NCBI RefSeq assembly: GCF_000316195.1
Contig: NZ_JH994110.1
Coordinates: 1,020,996 to 1,084,995, forward strand
DNA: 64,000 nucleotides
DNA from: Brachyspira hampsonii 30446
Lineage (GTDB): Bacteria; Spirochaetota; Brachyspiria; Brachyspirales; Brachyspiraceae
Reading direction: 5' to 3'
Positions within the stretch are counted from its first letter, which is position 1. Each line of letters starts with the position of its first letter. The notes under the pieces are model-generated. The model ran no database searches. It was not told where the DNA came from and saw only the letters and a list, made by a program, of their open reading frames with translations. Made by a program: the position numbers and the translations under genes. Positions 16,763 to 25,588 of this stretch are shown here, piece after piece.

Positions 16763-17125
16763 CTATTGAACTATAGAATCTATTTCTATATTGTTCTCCA
16801 TATTTTTTTCAAATCTTATAGATATACCATTTGGCATGCATATTATAGGGGCATTTTTTAGTACACCTTCCTTAATGCATAATTTATCCCTGCAAGGAGA
16901 GCTTTCAAACATAATTTGCCCATTACTTATAACAATTTTTGATTCACCTAATAAACCATTAACAGCAATTTCTCTGTCGGTATTTAAATCATATCTTAAA
17001 GATTTGTCATGAGTATCTATTATTATTTTACTGCTTTTATTTGAAATTAGATTCTTAGCATAAAAAAATGAGAAAATAATTATAAATAAAAATATTAGCA
17101 CATCGCCGTATTTTAATCTTTTCAT
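16763..17125 (-). CDS. NusG domain II-containing membrane protein
   Basis: A 120-residue protein with one N-terminal membrane helix (about 8-25) and an outside domain of the NusG domain II fold. The signature S-P-C-R-D-K-L-C-I-K-E-G followed by I-I-C-M-P-N-G-I is characteristic and includes three cysteines. AAGGTAAA lies before the ATG. It is 16 bases after cdaR and 8 bases before the Gx transporter gene. This pair recurs in many anaerobes. Whether the cysteines bind a metal or form a disulfide is unknown. Confidence 0.82.
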   Translation of the reverse strand: MKRLKYGDVLIFLFIIIFSFFYAKNLISNKSSKIIIDTHDKSLRYDLNTDREIAVNGLLGESKIVISNGQIMFESSPCRDKLCIKEGVLKNAPIICMPNGISIRFEKNMENNIEIDSIVQ

Positions 17126-17141
17126 TATTTACAAATTTACC

Positions 17142-18173
17142 TTATTCATTAGATGCATTATTTAAATTATTTTCATTTGTATTTTCATTAGTATTGATGA
17201 TATTATTATCTCTTTCTGTTATTTCAATATCAAAGAATGAAGGTTCTATTTCTAGGAGTCTGGTATGTTCGGGTATATTGGCTTCTACTGATATATTAGA
17301 ATAAATACCGGCATTAGTTAATTTTTTCAGATCTATATATAATTTAATATCATCAGGCGATAAATTTGACAGCATTACTTTATTTGCTTCTAAAATTACT
17401 TTATTTATTATAAGCGAATTAGTATTGTTTATTTTGAATTTACCGCTTAGATTGTCTATTCTTATTGCAATATTATTAAATTCTTTTCTGTCAAGATTTC
17501 TATCAAAGATGATATTAATATTTACCCTTGAAACATCTGATTTGATATTTACAGGTGAATTTACCCTTGATATTGTAGAATAATCCAAATATTTGCCTGT
17601 TACATCTACATTATAAGTTTTAATTTCATTCATAGATGATACTAAAGTTTTAGGGCCCGATATTATAGTGTTAGAAGGATTTACTCTTATATTTTCAATT
17701 GTAAGTCCGTAAGAAGTCTTTCCTACTACAGGTACTTTTATAGGTACAGTTTTATATGATAGTTCATCTAGTATTATAGGTATTTCTCTAGGATTAACAG
17801 TAATATTCATTTTTGAGTAATCTATGTCTCCATCTAAAAGAACCTCATACATATTGCTGCCTATAACAGCATTTGTAAGATCTATATAAGCACTAAATTC
17901 TGTAGGAAGTTCATAAATATTATCTTTGAATCCTGTTAAAGTTACTGTAATATCTTCAGGCACATCATTCGCTATTAATAATCTTGAAGGGGTGTTTTTT
18001 ATTTCTATTTTTGCAACATAGTCTTTAGTATATTCTTTTTGATATCTTACAAATAGAAACAATAAAAATGACATTAAAAGACATAATAATTTAATACCTA
18101 ATCTATTAGTTATACGGACTAATATTTTTTTAAAATTAAATTTACTTAAATTTGATGTTTTTTTACTTTTCAT
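17142..18173 (-). CDS. cdaR: CdaR-like YbbR-domain regulator of diadenylate cyclase
   Basis: A 343-residue protein with a basic N terminus, one membrane helix (about 29-46) and a long extracytoplasmic region. That region holds three or four YbbR repeats (T-V-P-I-K-V-P-V-V-G-K and similar beta-strand units, P-x-x-I-x-I-x-G-P-K). In Firmicutes, CdaR modulates the cyclase CdaA. Its start overlaps the stop of cdaA by four bases, which implies translational coupling. The last 20 residues are Asn/Glu-rich and probably disordered. Confidence 0.88.
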   Translation of the reverse strand: MKSKKTSNLSKFNFKKILVRITNRLGIKLLCLLMSFLLFLFVRYQKEYTKDYVAKIEIKNTPSRLLIANDVPEDITVTLTGFKDNIYELPTEFSAYIDLTNAVIGSNMYEVLLDGDIDYSKMNITVNPREIPIILDELSYKTVPIKVPVVGKTSYGLTIENIRVNPSNTIISGPKTLVSSMNEIKTYNVDVTGKYLDYSTISRVNSPVNIKSDVSRVNINIIFDRNLDRKEFNNIAIRIDNLSGKFKINNTNSLIINKVILEANKVMLSNLSPDDIKLYIDLKKLTNAGIYSNISVEANIPEHTRLLEIEPSFFDIEITERDNNIINTNENTNENNLNNASNE

Positions 18174-18952
18174 TTTTTTATCTCTAAAAGTTCCCCAAGC
18201 CTTTTATATAATTCTTCTCTATTTAAATTATATTCTAATATACCATTATGAACAATAGATACGCATTGAGTTTCCTCTGAAACTACAACTACAACTGCAT
18301 CTGTTTGTTCTGAAATACCTAATGCTGCTCTATGTCTAGTTCCTAATCTTCTATTTTTTATTTGAGGCTCTATTTCTGTAAGCGGCAGATATGCACTTGC
18401 AGCTGCTATTCTATTTTCCATTATTATGGCAGCACCATCATGAATAGGGTTGTTTTTAAAAAATATAGCTTCAATAAGCTCTATGGATATATCAGCATTA
18501 AGCTTTACTGCTCTATCAACTAGAGAATGAAGAGATATATTTCTTTGAAAGACTATTAAAGCACCATATCCTTTATATGATAAATTAAATGTGGCACTTA
18601 ATATCTTTTGTATTTGATCTTCATCATATCTAAATGACTTTTTTAAAAATGCTCTTCCGCCTAATATTCTCAAAGCATGTTTTATTTCTGCTTGGAATAT
18701 CACTACAACGGCTATAAGTCCTACTTGAAAGAATTGATCAAATATCCAAGATAATGTAGAAAGTCCGAATACTTTTGCTATTAATGTTATAAAAAATAAT
18801 ATTATAAAACCTATTGCTATGCTGTAAGCTCTTGTATTATACATAAGCATATATATAATATAGAATAATACAGCAACCAATATTATATCCAGACCATAAA
18901 AGAAATATCGCCAATTTGAAGTTGATATAAAATTATTTATTACATAAAGCAT
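18170..18952 (-). CDS. cdaA: diadenylate cyclase CdaA (c-di-AMP synthase)
   Basis: A 260-residue enzyme that joins two ATP molecules into cyclic di-AMP, a second messenger for osmotic and wall homeostasis. It has three membrane helices in residues 20-90 followed by a DAC domain with the catalytic D-G-A (172-174, in I-H-D-G-A-A-I-I) and R-H-R (206-208, in G-T-R-H-R-A-A-L-G). Length and order match CdaA/DacA. It heads a tight operon cdaA-cdaR-NusG_II-Gx transporter. The usual third gene glmM is not here, though glmS lies at 43733-45562 in the window. The ribosome site is weak. Confidence 0.94.
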   Translation of the reverse strand: MLYVINNFISTSNWRYFFYGLDIILVAVLFYIIYMLMYNTRAYSIAIGFIILFFITLIAKVFGLSTLSWIFDQFFQVGLIAVVVIFQAEIKHALRILGGRAFLKKSFRYDEDQIQKILSATFNLSYKGYGALIVFQRNISLHSLVDRAVKLNADISIELIEAIFFKNNPIHDGAAIIMENRIAAASAYLPLTEIEPQIKNRRLGTRHRAALGISEQTDAVVVVVSEETQCVSIVHNGILEYNLNREELYKRLGELLEIKK

Positions 18953-19027
18953 CGCTTTCTAATTATATCACAAATATATAATTTGTAAATATTTTATTAT
19001 TATGTATGATAATAAAATTATAAGTAT

Positions 19028-20089
19028 CTAATTAGAAAATAAGTATTTATAAAAGCTGTCAGGCCTTATATAAGGTTTTAATTCCTCAATACTTATATTT
19101 ATAAAACTATATTCTATCTTTTCTCTTGTAAAAAAGAAATGAATAGTTAAAGAACCATCAGTATTAAAATATATTTCAGCATAATTAAGCGAGGTTATAT
19201 ATTCATCAAAATATTCCGAGAAATTATCATTCTCATAATTATCAGTTTGTTCTTTTATTTTATTTTTCAAAAAAGTTCTGAACTCTTCAGTATCATATAC
19301 TAAATTTCCTAAATAATTATTTATTTTTACCAATGAATCTATATCAAATATATTTACATAAGATTTATAAATCATATCATTTTCTAAATAATATACATCA
19401 TAATAGTTGATAATAGAAAATATATTATTATCAAAGTAATCTGAAATATAAGAAAATTCAGTATGGTTTAAATTATCATTTTGATTATGGGTTTGCATGT
19501 TTTTATCGAGATTATCATTCATATCAGAGATTAATTCATTTAATGTGATATTTGTTACTTTTCCTTTATATATGGCTAAAGATTTATTATCTATGTATAT
19601 GCTCCCTATAGCACAGGCATTTCCTTTATACTCTTTTTCCATATATATTTCATGAATACAATGAATAAATTTTATAGTTTTTATGCTGCATTCTGATGAT
19701 TTATCTTTGTTTCTCCATTTACCATTTAAATTAACATATACTTCATTTTTTGAATTGATAATATCGTATAATTGATTTTCCTTAAAAGTAAAAACAAAAA
19801 TTTCATTATTAGGAGTATTTATAGTCATGCCTTTTTTATCAATACTGCCTTCTAATTGTACAGTATTATTCTTGATTACATATTTATAATGCCCTTTTAT
19901 TGTGCTGATTTTACCTTCCATAATAGAATCAGGATTTTTTATTTTTATATGCATAGTTATAGGGGAGTTATCTATAGTGCCGTTAAGTGTAAGAAGCAGG
20001 TATTTATCAATATAAGTATTGTCTGAAATATTAGGGTATATATTAATAGTCATCATAAATAATAATATTAATATATAAATTTTTTTCAT
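19028..20089 (-). CDS. secreted protein with RsiV/DUF3298-like C-terminal region
   Basis: A 353-residue protein with a signal peptide (MKKIYILILLFMMTINIYP). The N-terminal half is beta-rich with repeated G-x-x-x-x-K/S-G-x-Y turns. The C-terminal part (about 265-350) has features of the DUF3298/RsiV fold: F-N-T-D-G-S-L-T-I-H-F followed by I-S-I-E-E-L-K-P-Y-I-R-P-D-S. RsiV proteins bind lysozyme in Firmicutes, and that role cannot be transferred on this evidence. AAAGG lies upstream of the ATG. It stands between cdaA and an outer-membrane protein gene. Confidence 0.68.
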   Translation of the reverse strand: MKKIYILILLFMMTINIYPNISDNTYIDKYLLLTLNGTIDNSPITMHIKIKNPDSIMEGKISTIKGHYKYVIKNNTVQLEGSIDKKGMTINTPNNEIFVFTFKENQLYDIINSKNEVYVNLNGKWRNKDKSSECSIKTIKFIHCIHEIYMEKEYKGNACAIGSIYIDNKSLAIYKGKVTNITLNELISDMNDNLDKNMQTHNQNDNLNHTEFSYISDYFDNNIFSIINYYDVYYLENDMIYKSYVNIFDIDSLVKINNYLGNLVYDTEEFRTFLKNKIKEQTDNYENDNFSEYFDEYITSLNYAEIYFNTDGSLTIHFFFTREKIEYSFINISIEELKPYIRPDSFYKYLFSN

Positions 20090-20204
20090 AATAAATACCT
20101 TTAATTATAAAAATTTCATATTCTTGTTAAAGAAAATTCGGTTTTTATATTGATAAATTTAATTTGTAAATATAAAAATAATAAATTATTATATAAAAAA
20201 TAAT

Positions 20205-20246
20205 AAAAAACCTGCCTTACAACTTAAAATATAAGACAGGCTTTTT
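20205..20246 (-). terminator. Rho-independent terminator of barrel protein gene
   Basis: Read on the minus strand, AAAAAGCCTGTCTTA pairs with TAAGGCAGGTTTTT, perfect when G-U pairs are allowed, and is followed by a T run. It lies about 30 bases past the stop codon at 20276. Confidence 0.85.
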
Positions 20247-20275
20247 AAATATGATTGTTTTCTTTAATAGATAAA

Positions 20276-20995
20276 TTATGCTTTAGGTCCGAATTTAAAT
20301 CCTAACTGTAAACCTATATCAAAAGTACCTCCATCAAGAAAAGGAGCGCTTACACTTCCATCTGTAGCAATTTTAGGCATAAAATCATAACCCAAATATA
20401 AACCTATATTCATAGCTATTTTATCAGTAAAGAATATAGAATAGTCGAAAGTACCTTTAATATAACCTATTAATGCTGTAGAATACATAGTACCTATATC
20501 ATTCATATTTAATTTAAGACTTCCTGCATCAGTATCTCCATATTTAAGATTAATAGTTGAAGCCATAGGAATTTTTATCCCTCCGCCTATACCTATTGCA
20601 AATGCCCCAATATTTACTTTAGGAAGCAATCCTATTTGTATGCTTTCAAAAGATTGTGATAAATTTATTCTAGGTGCTCCATCTATTCCTGTTATAGCAT
20701 AACCGTCTATAGAATAAGCAGAAGTATCATGTGCGTATCCTATTTCTCCTAATATACTAATACCTACTCCTTCAGTTATACCAATCATATAACCTAATTG
20801 AGCGGTAACTCCAGCGTCAAAACCAACTCCTCCTTTAATAACATCTTTTGGTGCTCCTGCAGGTAATTCAGGAATACCTATGCTTAATCCTAATGGTACA
20901 TTGAGTATGAACTCGAATCCGCTTGCTGCGAATGCTGATGTGCTTAATGCTGTTGCTAATACAGCTGTGAAAATAATTTTTTTCAAGTGTTTCAT
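20276..20995 (-). CDS. outer-membrane beta-barrel family protein, third paralog
   Basis: A 239-residue protein with a clear signal peptide (cleavage after S-A-F-A). The mature N terminus A-S-G-F-E-F-I-L-N-V-P-L-G-L-S-I-G-I and C-terminal strand F-D-I-G-L-Q-L-G-F-K-F-G-P-K mark it as a paralog of 13718-14500 and 14536-15306. It is more Ala/Gly-rich than those two and lacks their long loops. It has its own ribosome site (AGGAG) and a strong terminator, so it is monocistronic and probably highly expressed. Confidence 0.8.
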   Translation of the reverse strand: MKHLKKIIFTAVLATALSTSAFAASGFEFILNVPLGLSIGIPELPAGAPKDVIKGGVGFDAGVTAQLGYMIGITEGVGISILGEIGYAHDTSAYSIDGYAITGIDGAPRINLSQSFESIQIGLLPKVNIGAFAIGIGGGIKIPMASTINLKYGDTDAGSLKLNMNDIGTMYSTALIGYIKGTFDYSIFFTDKIAMNIGLYLGYDFMPKIATDGSVSAPFLDGGTFDIGLQLGFKFGPKA

Positions 20996-21089
20996 AAAAA
21001 ACTCCTATATATTTTTTATTTATAACTATTAAAGATTATTTTCCTTTAATAATTTATGCTTGGTTAATATAAACTATATTTTGTTAATT

Positions 21090-21216
21090 GCATTTGAAGT
21101 ATTAAGTTTTTTAAATACTTCAAAGTACAATTATTTTTATAAAATATATTTACATTTACTATATGATAAAAAGTGAATATTGCATTTGAAGTATGCACTT
21201 TTTTAAATACTTCAAA
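21090..21216. repeat. two direct copies of a hairpin-forming repeat
   Basis: TTTGAAGTAT and ATACTTCAAA form a perfect 10-bp stem at 21093-21124, and again at 21185-21215. Each copy is preceded by ATTGC, and each loop contains a CTTTTTTAA-like run. The second copy lies 3 bases past the stop codon at 21219 and could terminate that gene. The first lies in the upstream region of the barrel gene at 20276-20995, about 100 bases before its start. Confidence 0.7.
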
Positions 21217-21218
21217 AA

Positions 21219-21722
21219 TTATTTTAAAATTTTTTTGAATATGCTGTATTTTGAAATTAATTCTATATGGCGTTTATATTGTTCTTTAAAATTTTTGTAA
21301 TAATATTTGGTGAAATTATAAAGCTCTATATATCCTATGTCTGTTTTTTGATAGTTATTTTTTATTATTATTTTATAAATTAAATCTTCATCTTTTTTTG
21401 TTAGCTTTATTGGTTTGTATTCATTATTATTTTCACTATTGATTTTTTTTAGTTCTTCTATCTTTCTTTTGAAGAAGGAAAAATCATCATTAGAAATCCT
21501 ATCTGTAAAGTATAAAAAAATTAATATTTTATTATTGAAAAACTCAGTATAATTTTTTATATATCTATTATGCTCTTTCTGATATTCGATTAATTTTTTA
21601 TTGAAGTAAATATATTCTTTCAGATATGAATCATTGTTATAATCTTCATACGAAAATACTTCAAACATTTTTATAAGATTTTTTTTATAAAATGTTTCTT
21701 TATTTTCTAGTTTGAATTCCAT
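21219..21722 (-). CDS. hypothetical Lys/Tyr-rich helical protein
   Basis: A 167-residue, strongly Lys-, Tyr-, Asn- and Glu-rich protein with no signal peptide or membrane segment. It is probably all alpha-helical with coiled-coil character (for example F-F-K-R-K-I-E-E-L-K-K-I-N). The ribosome site is weak. It is the last of a run of genes after ispG, 25 bases after the previous one. No family was recognised. Confidence 0.6.
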   Translation of the reverse strand: MEFKLENKETFYKKNLIKMFEVFSYEDYNNDSYLKEYIYFNKKLIEYQKEHNRYIKNYTEFFNNKILIFLYFTDRISNDDFSFFKRKIEELKKINSENNNEYKPIKLTKKDEDLIYKIIIKNNYQKTDIGYIELYNFTKYYYKNFKEQYKRHIELISKYSIFKKILK

Positions 21723-21747
21723 ATATAAATATTCTTTTTTTTCTTTC

Positions 21748-22509
21748 TTATCTTTTTTTGAATGATTTATAAAGTTTTCTGTATGATTTTAAAAGTTTAT
21801 TATGTTCATCTTCTGTTATTTTTTCTTGTTTGAAATTGTCAAAAATATAAAAAGGTATGAAGTATAATTTATAATCATAATATATCATTTTATCATTATC
21901 TTTTAACTCGTAATTTTTAATATTATTATATAAGCATTTTATTTTGGCATTTATTATATTATAATAATTATTATCTTTGCTGTATAAAATATCCTTTAAT
22001 TTACTTCTCTCAAGTTCAAAATATTCTACTATTATGTCAAATAATTCAATTTCTTCTAAAGAATAAAAATAACCTTCTTTTCCTTTTTCTTCGCTTTTCA
22101 ATTTATATGCCGGAAATACTGATTTTATATATTGACTTTGCTTTATTCTTTCTTTTATTCTTTTTATATATTCTTCGCTGTCTATTTTATTGTTATACAA
22201 TATATTATAATATTCTACAAAGGCATCTCGGCTTAAAAAATATGTATATGATTTATTTATTATGCTTTTTATCTCATTTTTATTTATATATTTTATTTTT
22301 TCAGAACTGTCATAATCAAATATACCATGATTTTTTATTATTACTTTTCTTACTTTATAATCTTTATTAGTATCTTTTTCTCTTCCGGATACACTTTCAA
22401 TTATATAAATATTTTTACTAGTATTTATTATCTCCTTCAAAGAAGAAATATGTTTTTTTGAATCTTTATAATTGAATTCTATATTTTTTGTATTTATATC
22501 AAATACCAT
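21748..22509 (-). CDS. hypothetical Lys/Tyr-rich protein
   Basis: A 253-residue protein, Lys/Tyr/Ile-rich and without a signal peptide. The N-terminal third looks beta-rich (I-Y-I-I-E-S-V-S-G-R-E-K then K-V-R-K-V-I-I-K-N-H-G) and the rest helical. It overlaps the upstream TPR gene by 11 bases, so translation is probably coupled and the two proteins may work together. No family was recognised. The G+C content is very low, like its neighbours. Confidence 0.65.
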   Translation of the reverse strand: MVFDINTKNIEFNYKDSKKHISSLKEIINTSKNIYIIESVSGREKDTNKDYKVRKVIIKNHGIFDYDSSEKIKYINKNEIKSIINKSYTYFLSRDAFVEYYNILYNNKIDSEEYIKRIKERIKQSQYIKSVFPAYKLKSEEKGKEGYFYSLEEIELFDIIVEYFELERSKLKDILYSKDNNYYNIINAKIKCLYNNIKNYELKDNDKMIYYDYKLYFIPFYIFDNFKQEKITEDEHNKLLKSYRKLYKSFKKR

Positions 22510-23851
22510 ATTCTGTAATTTCCATTATTATTTTTTCTATTCTCTTATAATATTTGTTTTCTTCGTCAATATTATCTTTGGCTTTATTAAGATAATACAA
22601 TGCTTCTTCTTTTAATTTATAATCCAAAAAAGATATATCATATAATTCATATACAGCAATTCCTTTAAGATAGAAATACCAAAAATCATTTTTCTCTTTT
22701 AAACATTCAATATATTCTAAAGCTTCATCGCATAATTTTTCTGCAACATGAAAATCATTTTCATATTTATAAATATCAGATAATCTTAAAGTATTAATTA
22801 TTAAATTTATATTGATATTATTATTAACTTTATGTTTGCATATATTTTTATAATATTTTACTTTTGTATAATTTTTATTGTCTCTATCCACTTTAGAAAA
22901 TATTTTTAAAGCTTCTTCATAATTTTTTTTATTGAATTTTAATTTGCCGCTATTGTAGTAGCCTTCAGAAAAATCATTAATATCATTATCTACTTCAATA
23001 TCCAAAAATATTTCTTCATCTCTCTCTAAATTATAATTGCACCAAGCTATGTAATGATCGCATTTTATTCTATCTAAAGGAGAATAAAATTGATTTCTTA
23101 AAAATATTTTCTTTGCCTTTCTGAAATCTTTTAAAGCTTCTTCATAATTTTTTAATGTATAATAAAGTTTTGCTCTGTTATAATAACTTTCAGCCTGTAT
23201 TGAATTAATGCTGATTGATTTATTGAAATCTTCTAATGCTTCATCATATATTTTAAGATTATATTTCAAAAATCCTCTTAGATTATAGGCTTTATAATCA
23301 TCATTATTTTTATTAATAAAAAAGTTATAATTTTCCATTATGTCTATATAATCATATTTTACTTTTTCTCTATTAAAATACTTTATATAGTTTTTTATTT
23401 GAGAGGAAGTTTTTAATATAAGTTGTTCCTTATCATAATAGGATAGCGGATTTTTAATGAAATTTTTTATATGTTTTTTTATTATAAAATTATTAGATAT
23501 ATTTTTTAAATATTCTATATCCTGCTTCATTAATTGTTCTAATTCTTTTGTATATTCATTATTTTTTGATTTATATATTTCTAATAATTTTTTGCAGGTT
23601 TTATATCTATAGCAATATGCCAATAAATAATATTTATTTGATTTTATTGCTTTTGAAAAGTATTCAATAGATATTTTTAATTTATCTTCATCGTTTTCTA
23701 ACTGCATTAAATATGCAAATAAAATATATAATTTATAGTATTTTAAATCTTCTTTTACTATATCAGATAATAATTTTTCGGATAATAAATATAGATTATT
23801 TTTGTATGATTCTCTTATGTTTATTATGATATCTTTTATTTTTTTATCCAT
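22499..23851 (-). CDS. TPR-repeat protein
   Basis: A 450-residue protein with no signal peptide. It is made of tetratricopeptide helical repeats: residues 185-250 hold two near-canonical units (A-Y-N-L-R-G-F-L-K-Y-N-L-K-I-Y-D-E-A-L-E-D-F and A-E-S-Y-Y-N-R-A-K-L-Y-Y-T-L-K-N-Y), and further units follow. TPR domains bind proteins. It starts 32 bases after ispG with no strong ribosome site and overlaps the next gene by 11 bases, so it is part of the ispG transcript. Its function is unknown. Confidence 0.78.
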   Translation of the reverse strand: MDKKIKDIIINIRESYKNNLYLLSEKLLSDIVKEDLKYYKLYILFAYLMQLENDEDKLKISIEYFSKAIKSNKYYLLAYCYRYKTCKKLLEIYKSKNNEYTKELEQLMKQDIEYLKNISNNFIIKKHIKNFIKNPLSYYDKEQLILKTSSQIKNYIKYFNREKVKYDYIDIMENYNFFINKNNDDYKAYNLRGFLKYNLKIYDEALEDFNKSISINSIQAESYYNRAKLYYTLKNYEEALKDFRKAKKIFLRNQFYSPLDRIKCDHYIAWCNYNLERDEEIFLDIEVDNDINDFSEGYYNSGKLKFNKKNYEEALKIFSKVDRDNKNYTKVKYYKNICKHKVNNNININLIINTLRLSDIYKYENDFHVAEKLCDEALEYIECLKEKNDFWYFYLKGIAVYELYDISFLDYKLKEEALYYLNKAKDNIDEENKYYKRIEKIIMEITEYGI

Positions 23852-23883
23852 TATACAAATTATTTAATATATAAATAGATTTA

Positions 23884-24951
23884 TTAGAACTCTTCTATTT
23901 TTTTTGTAAGGAAATTTATAATATTATTTTTATCTACTTTTATAGGTTCATTTTCCTTTTCAAAAAATATAAAATTGCCGTCTCCTGTTCCAGCCACTCC
24001 AAAATCAGCATGCCTTGCTTCTCCCGGACCATTTACAACGCAGCCCATAATAGCTATAGTGATATTCTTTTTGATATTCTGAACATGTTTTTCTATAAAG
24101 CTAGCTACCTCTTCAACATTTACCTGACATCTTCCGCAGGTAGGACATGATATTATTTCTATAGAAGGTTCATTTCTTATGCCTAGAAATTTAAGGAGCA
24201 TTCTTCCTGCCATTACTTCTTCCATAGGATCTCCTGTTATAGAGTATCTTATAGTATCGCCAATACCATGCATTATTAAATATGATAAAGCACTTGTACT
24301 TTTTATTAGTGAGCTTCTTAAAGTTCCTGCCTCTGTTACTCCTAAATGTATAGGATAATTGAATTTTTCTCTAAATAGAGTATTAGCTTCTATTGTAGTT
24401 TTTATATCTGAAGATTTTAAAGATACTTTTATATTAGTAAAATCTAAATCTTCCATAAGTTTTATATGTTCAGCGGCACTTTTCACCATGTTTTCAGGAG
24501 TTACTTCTTTATATACGCTTCTGTCCAAACTTCCTCCATTTACTCCAACCCTTATTGTAAGGTTCCTTTCTTTAGCTTCTTTTATAACCTCTTTTACTTT
24601 TTCTTTGTCTTTTATATTTCCCGGATTAAGTCTTAAAGAATCAATACCGCTTTTCATACTTTCTAATGCCAATCTATGATCAAAATGTATATCAGCAATT
24701 AAAGGTACTTTCGTTTGATTTTTTATTTCTTTAATAGCTTTTGCAGCATCCATATCCAAAACGGCAAGCCTTACTATATCAACTCCTGCATCTTCAAGCG
24801 ATTTTATCTGTTCAACAGTATCTTTTATATTTCTAGTATCTGTATTTGTCATAGACTGAATACTAATAGGATTGTTTCCGCCTATTAAAACATTTCCAAT
24901 TTTTACAGTTTTTACTTTTTTTCTTATATCATTAATATTATCTATATTCAT
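23884..24951 (-). CDS. ispG: 4-hydroxy-3-methylbut-2-enyl diphosphate synthase IspG
   Basis: A 355-residue enzyme of the MEP (non-mevalonate) isoprenoid pathway. It reductively opens MEcPP to HMBPP with a 4Fe-4S cluster. Cluster ligands are seen in C-P-T-C-G-R-C and G-C-V-V-N-G-P-G-E near the C terminus. The N-terminal TIM barrel shows S-M-T-N-T-D-T-R-N and R-L-A-V-L-D. Length matches the short bacterial form. AAGGAAA precedes the ATG. It heads a run of three unknown or TPR genes. Confidence 0.96.
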   Translation of the reverse strand: MNIDNINDIRKKVKTVKIGNVLIGGNNPISIQSMTNTDTRNIKDTVEQIKSLEDAGVDIVRLAVLDMDAAKAIKEIKNQTKVPLIADIHFDHRLALESMKSGIDSLRLNPGNIKDKEKVKEVIKEAKERNLTIRVGVNGGSLDRSVYKEVTPENMVKSAAEHIKLMEDLDFTNIKVSLKSSDIKTTIEANTLFREKFNYPIHLGVTEAGTLRSSLIKSTSALSYLIMHGIGDTIRYSITGDPMEEVMAGRMLLKFLGIRNEPSIEIISCPTCGRCQVNVEEVASFIEKHVQNIKKNITIAIMGCVVNGPGEARHADFGVAGTGDGNFIFFEKENEPIKVDKNNIINFLTKKIEEF

Positions 24952-24993
24952 TTTGTTTCCTTAGTAATTACTTTTTAAAAAATTATATAGTTT

Positions 24994-25021
24994 ATAGTAT
25001 CATTTTAAAATATTTTTGCAA
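24994..25021 (-). promoter_or_regulatory. putative ispG promoter
   Basis: On the minus strand: TTGCAA, a 16-base spacer, then TACTAT, about 45 bases upstream of the ispG start. Confidence 0.5.
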
Positions 25022-25185
25022 ATGTATTTTAATAGTTTATATTCAATTTATCAAATATGTTTTATCTATATATAGAAATTTGTTATGAAAATATAAAGTA
25101 ATGAATATTACATTTAATTTAAATAATAATGCTTATAAGCAGATTATATAATGAATTAATATTTTTAATTAACAATATTCTATAA

Positions 25186-25414
25186 TAGACTTGTTTCAAA
25201 ACTAAATTTATAAATTTTTAATTTAATATTTTTTAAATTATAGTTGGGGCTTTGCCCCAAACCCCACTTCTTTTGTTGGCACAAAGAAGCAAAAAGACTG
25301 CATATTTATATACTAAAATACTAAATTATGCAACATGGAAAACATCATGTTTATAATTTTAAAATTAAATAATTTTTATAATTAATCTTGTCAAGTAGTT
25401 TTGAAACAAGTCTA
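25186..25414. mobile_element. palindromic MITE-like element, copy 2
   Basis: It begins TAGACTTGTTTCAAAACTA and ends with the exact inverse, TAGTTTTGAAACAAGTCTA, with TA at both outer ends. The inside carries a GGGGCTTTGCCCC small hairpin, an ACCCCACTTCTTTTGTTG segment and the AAGACTGCATATTTATATA core shared with copies 1, 3 and 4. There is no open frame. The 636-base gap 24952-25588 holds the ispG promoter, this element, AT-rich sequence and one terminator. Confidence 0.75.
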
Positions 25415-25525
25415 ATATATTTGAAATCAAGTTTTTTATTAATGTTTTTCATTACTTATATAATTTTTTTACTTTTTATTAATATATAAAAATATATATG
25501 AATTTTTTATATTAGTATGATTTTA

Positions 25526-25560
25526 AATATAAAAAACTGTGCAGGATATACCAGCACAGT
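25526..25560 (-). terminator. Rho-independent terminator of lipoprotein gene
   Basis: On the minus strand ACTGTGCTGG pairs with CCTGCACAGT (one mismatch) around a short loop and is followed by a T6 run. It lies about 30 bases after the stop codon at 25589. Confidence 0.85.
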
Positions 25561-25588
25561 AATATATACAAATTAAATAATTATTGAG

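Noticed and set aside
21090..21216. CRISPR array
   Set aside because: Only two copies of a hairpin repeat with a single 60-base gap; no regular spacers and no cas genes nearby.
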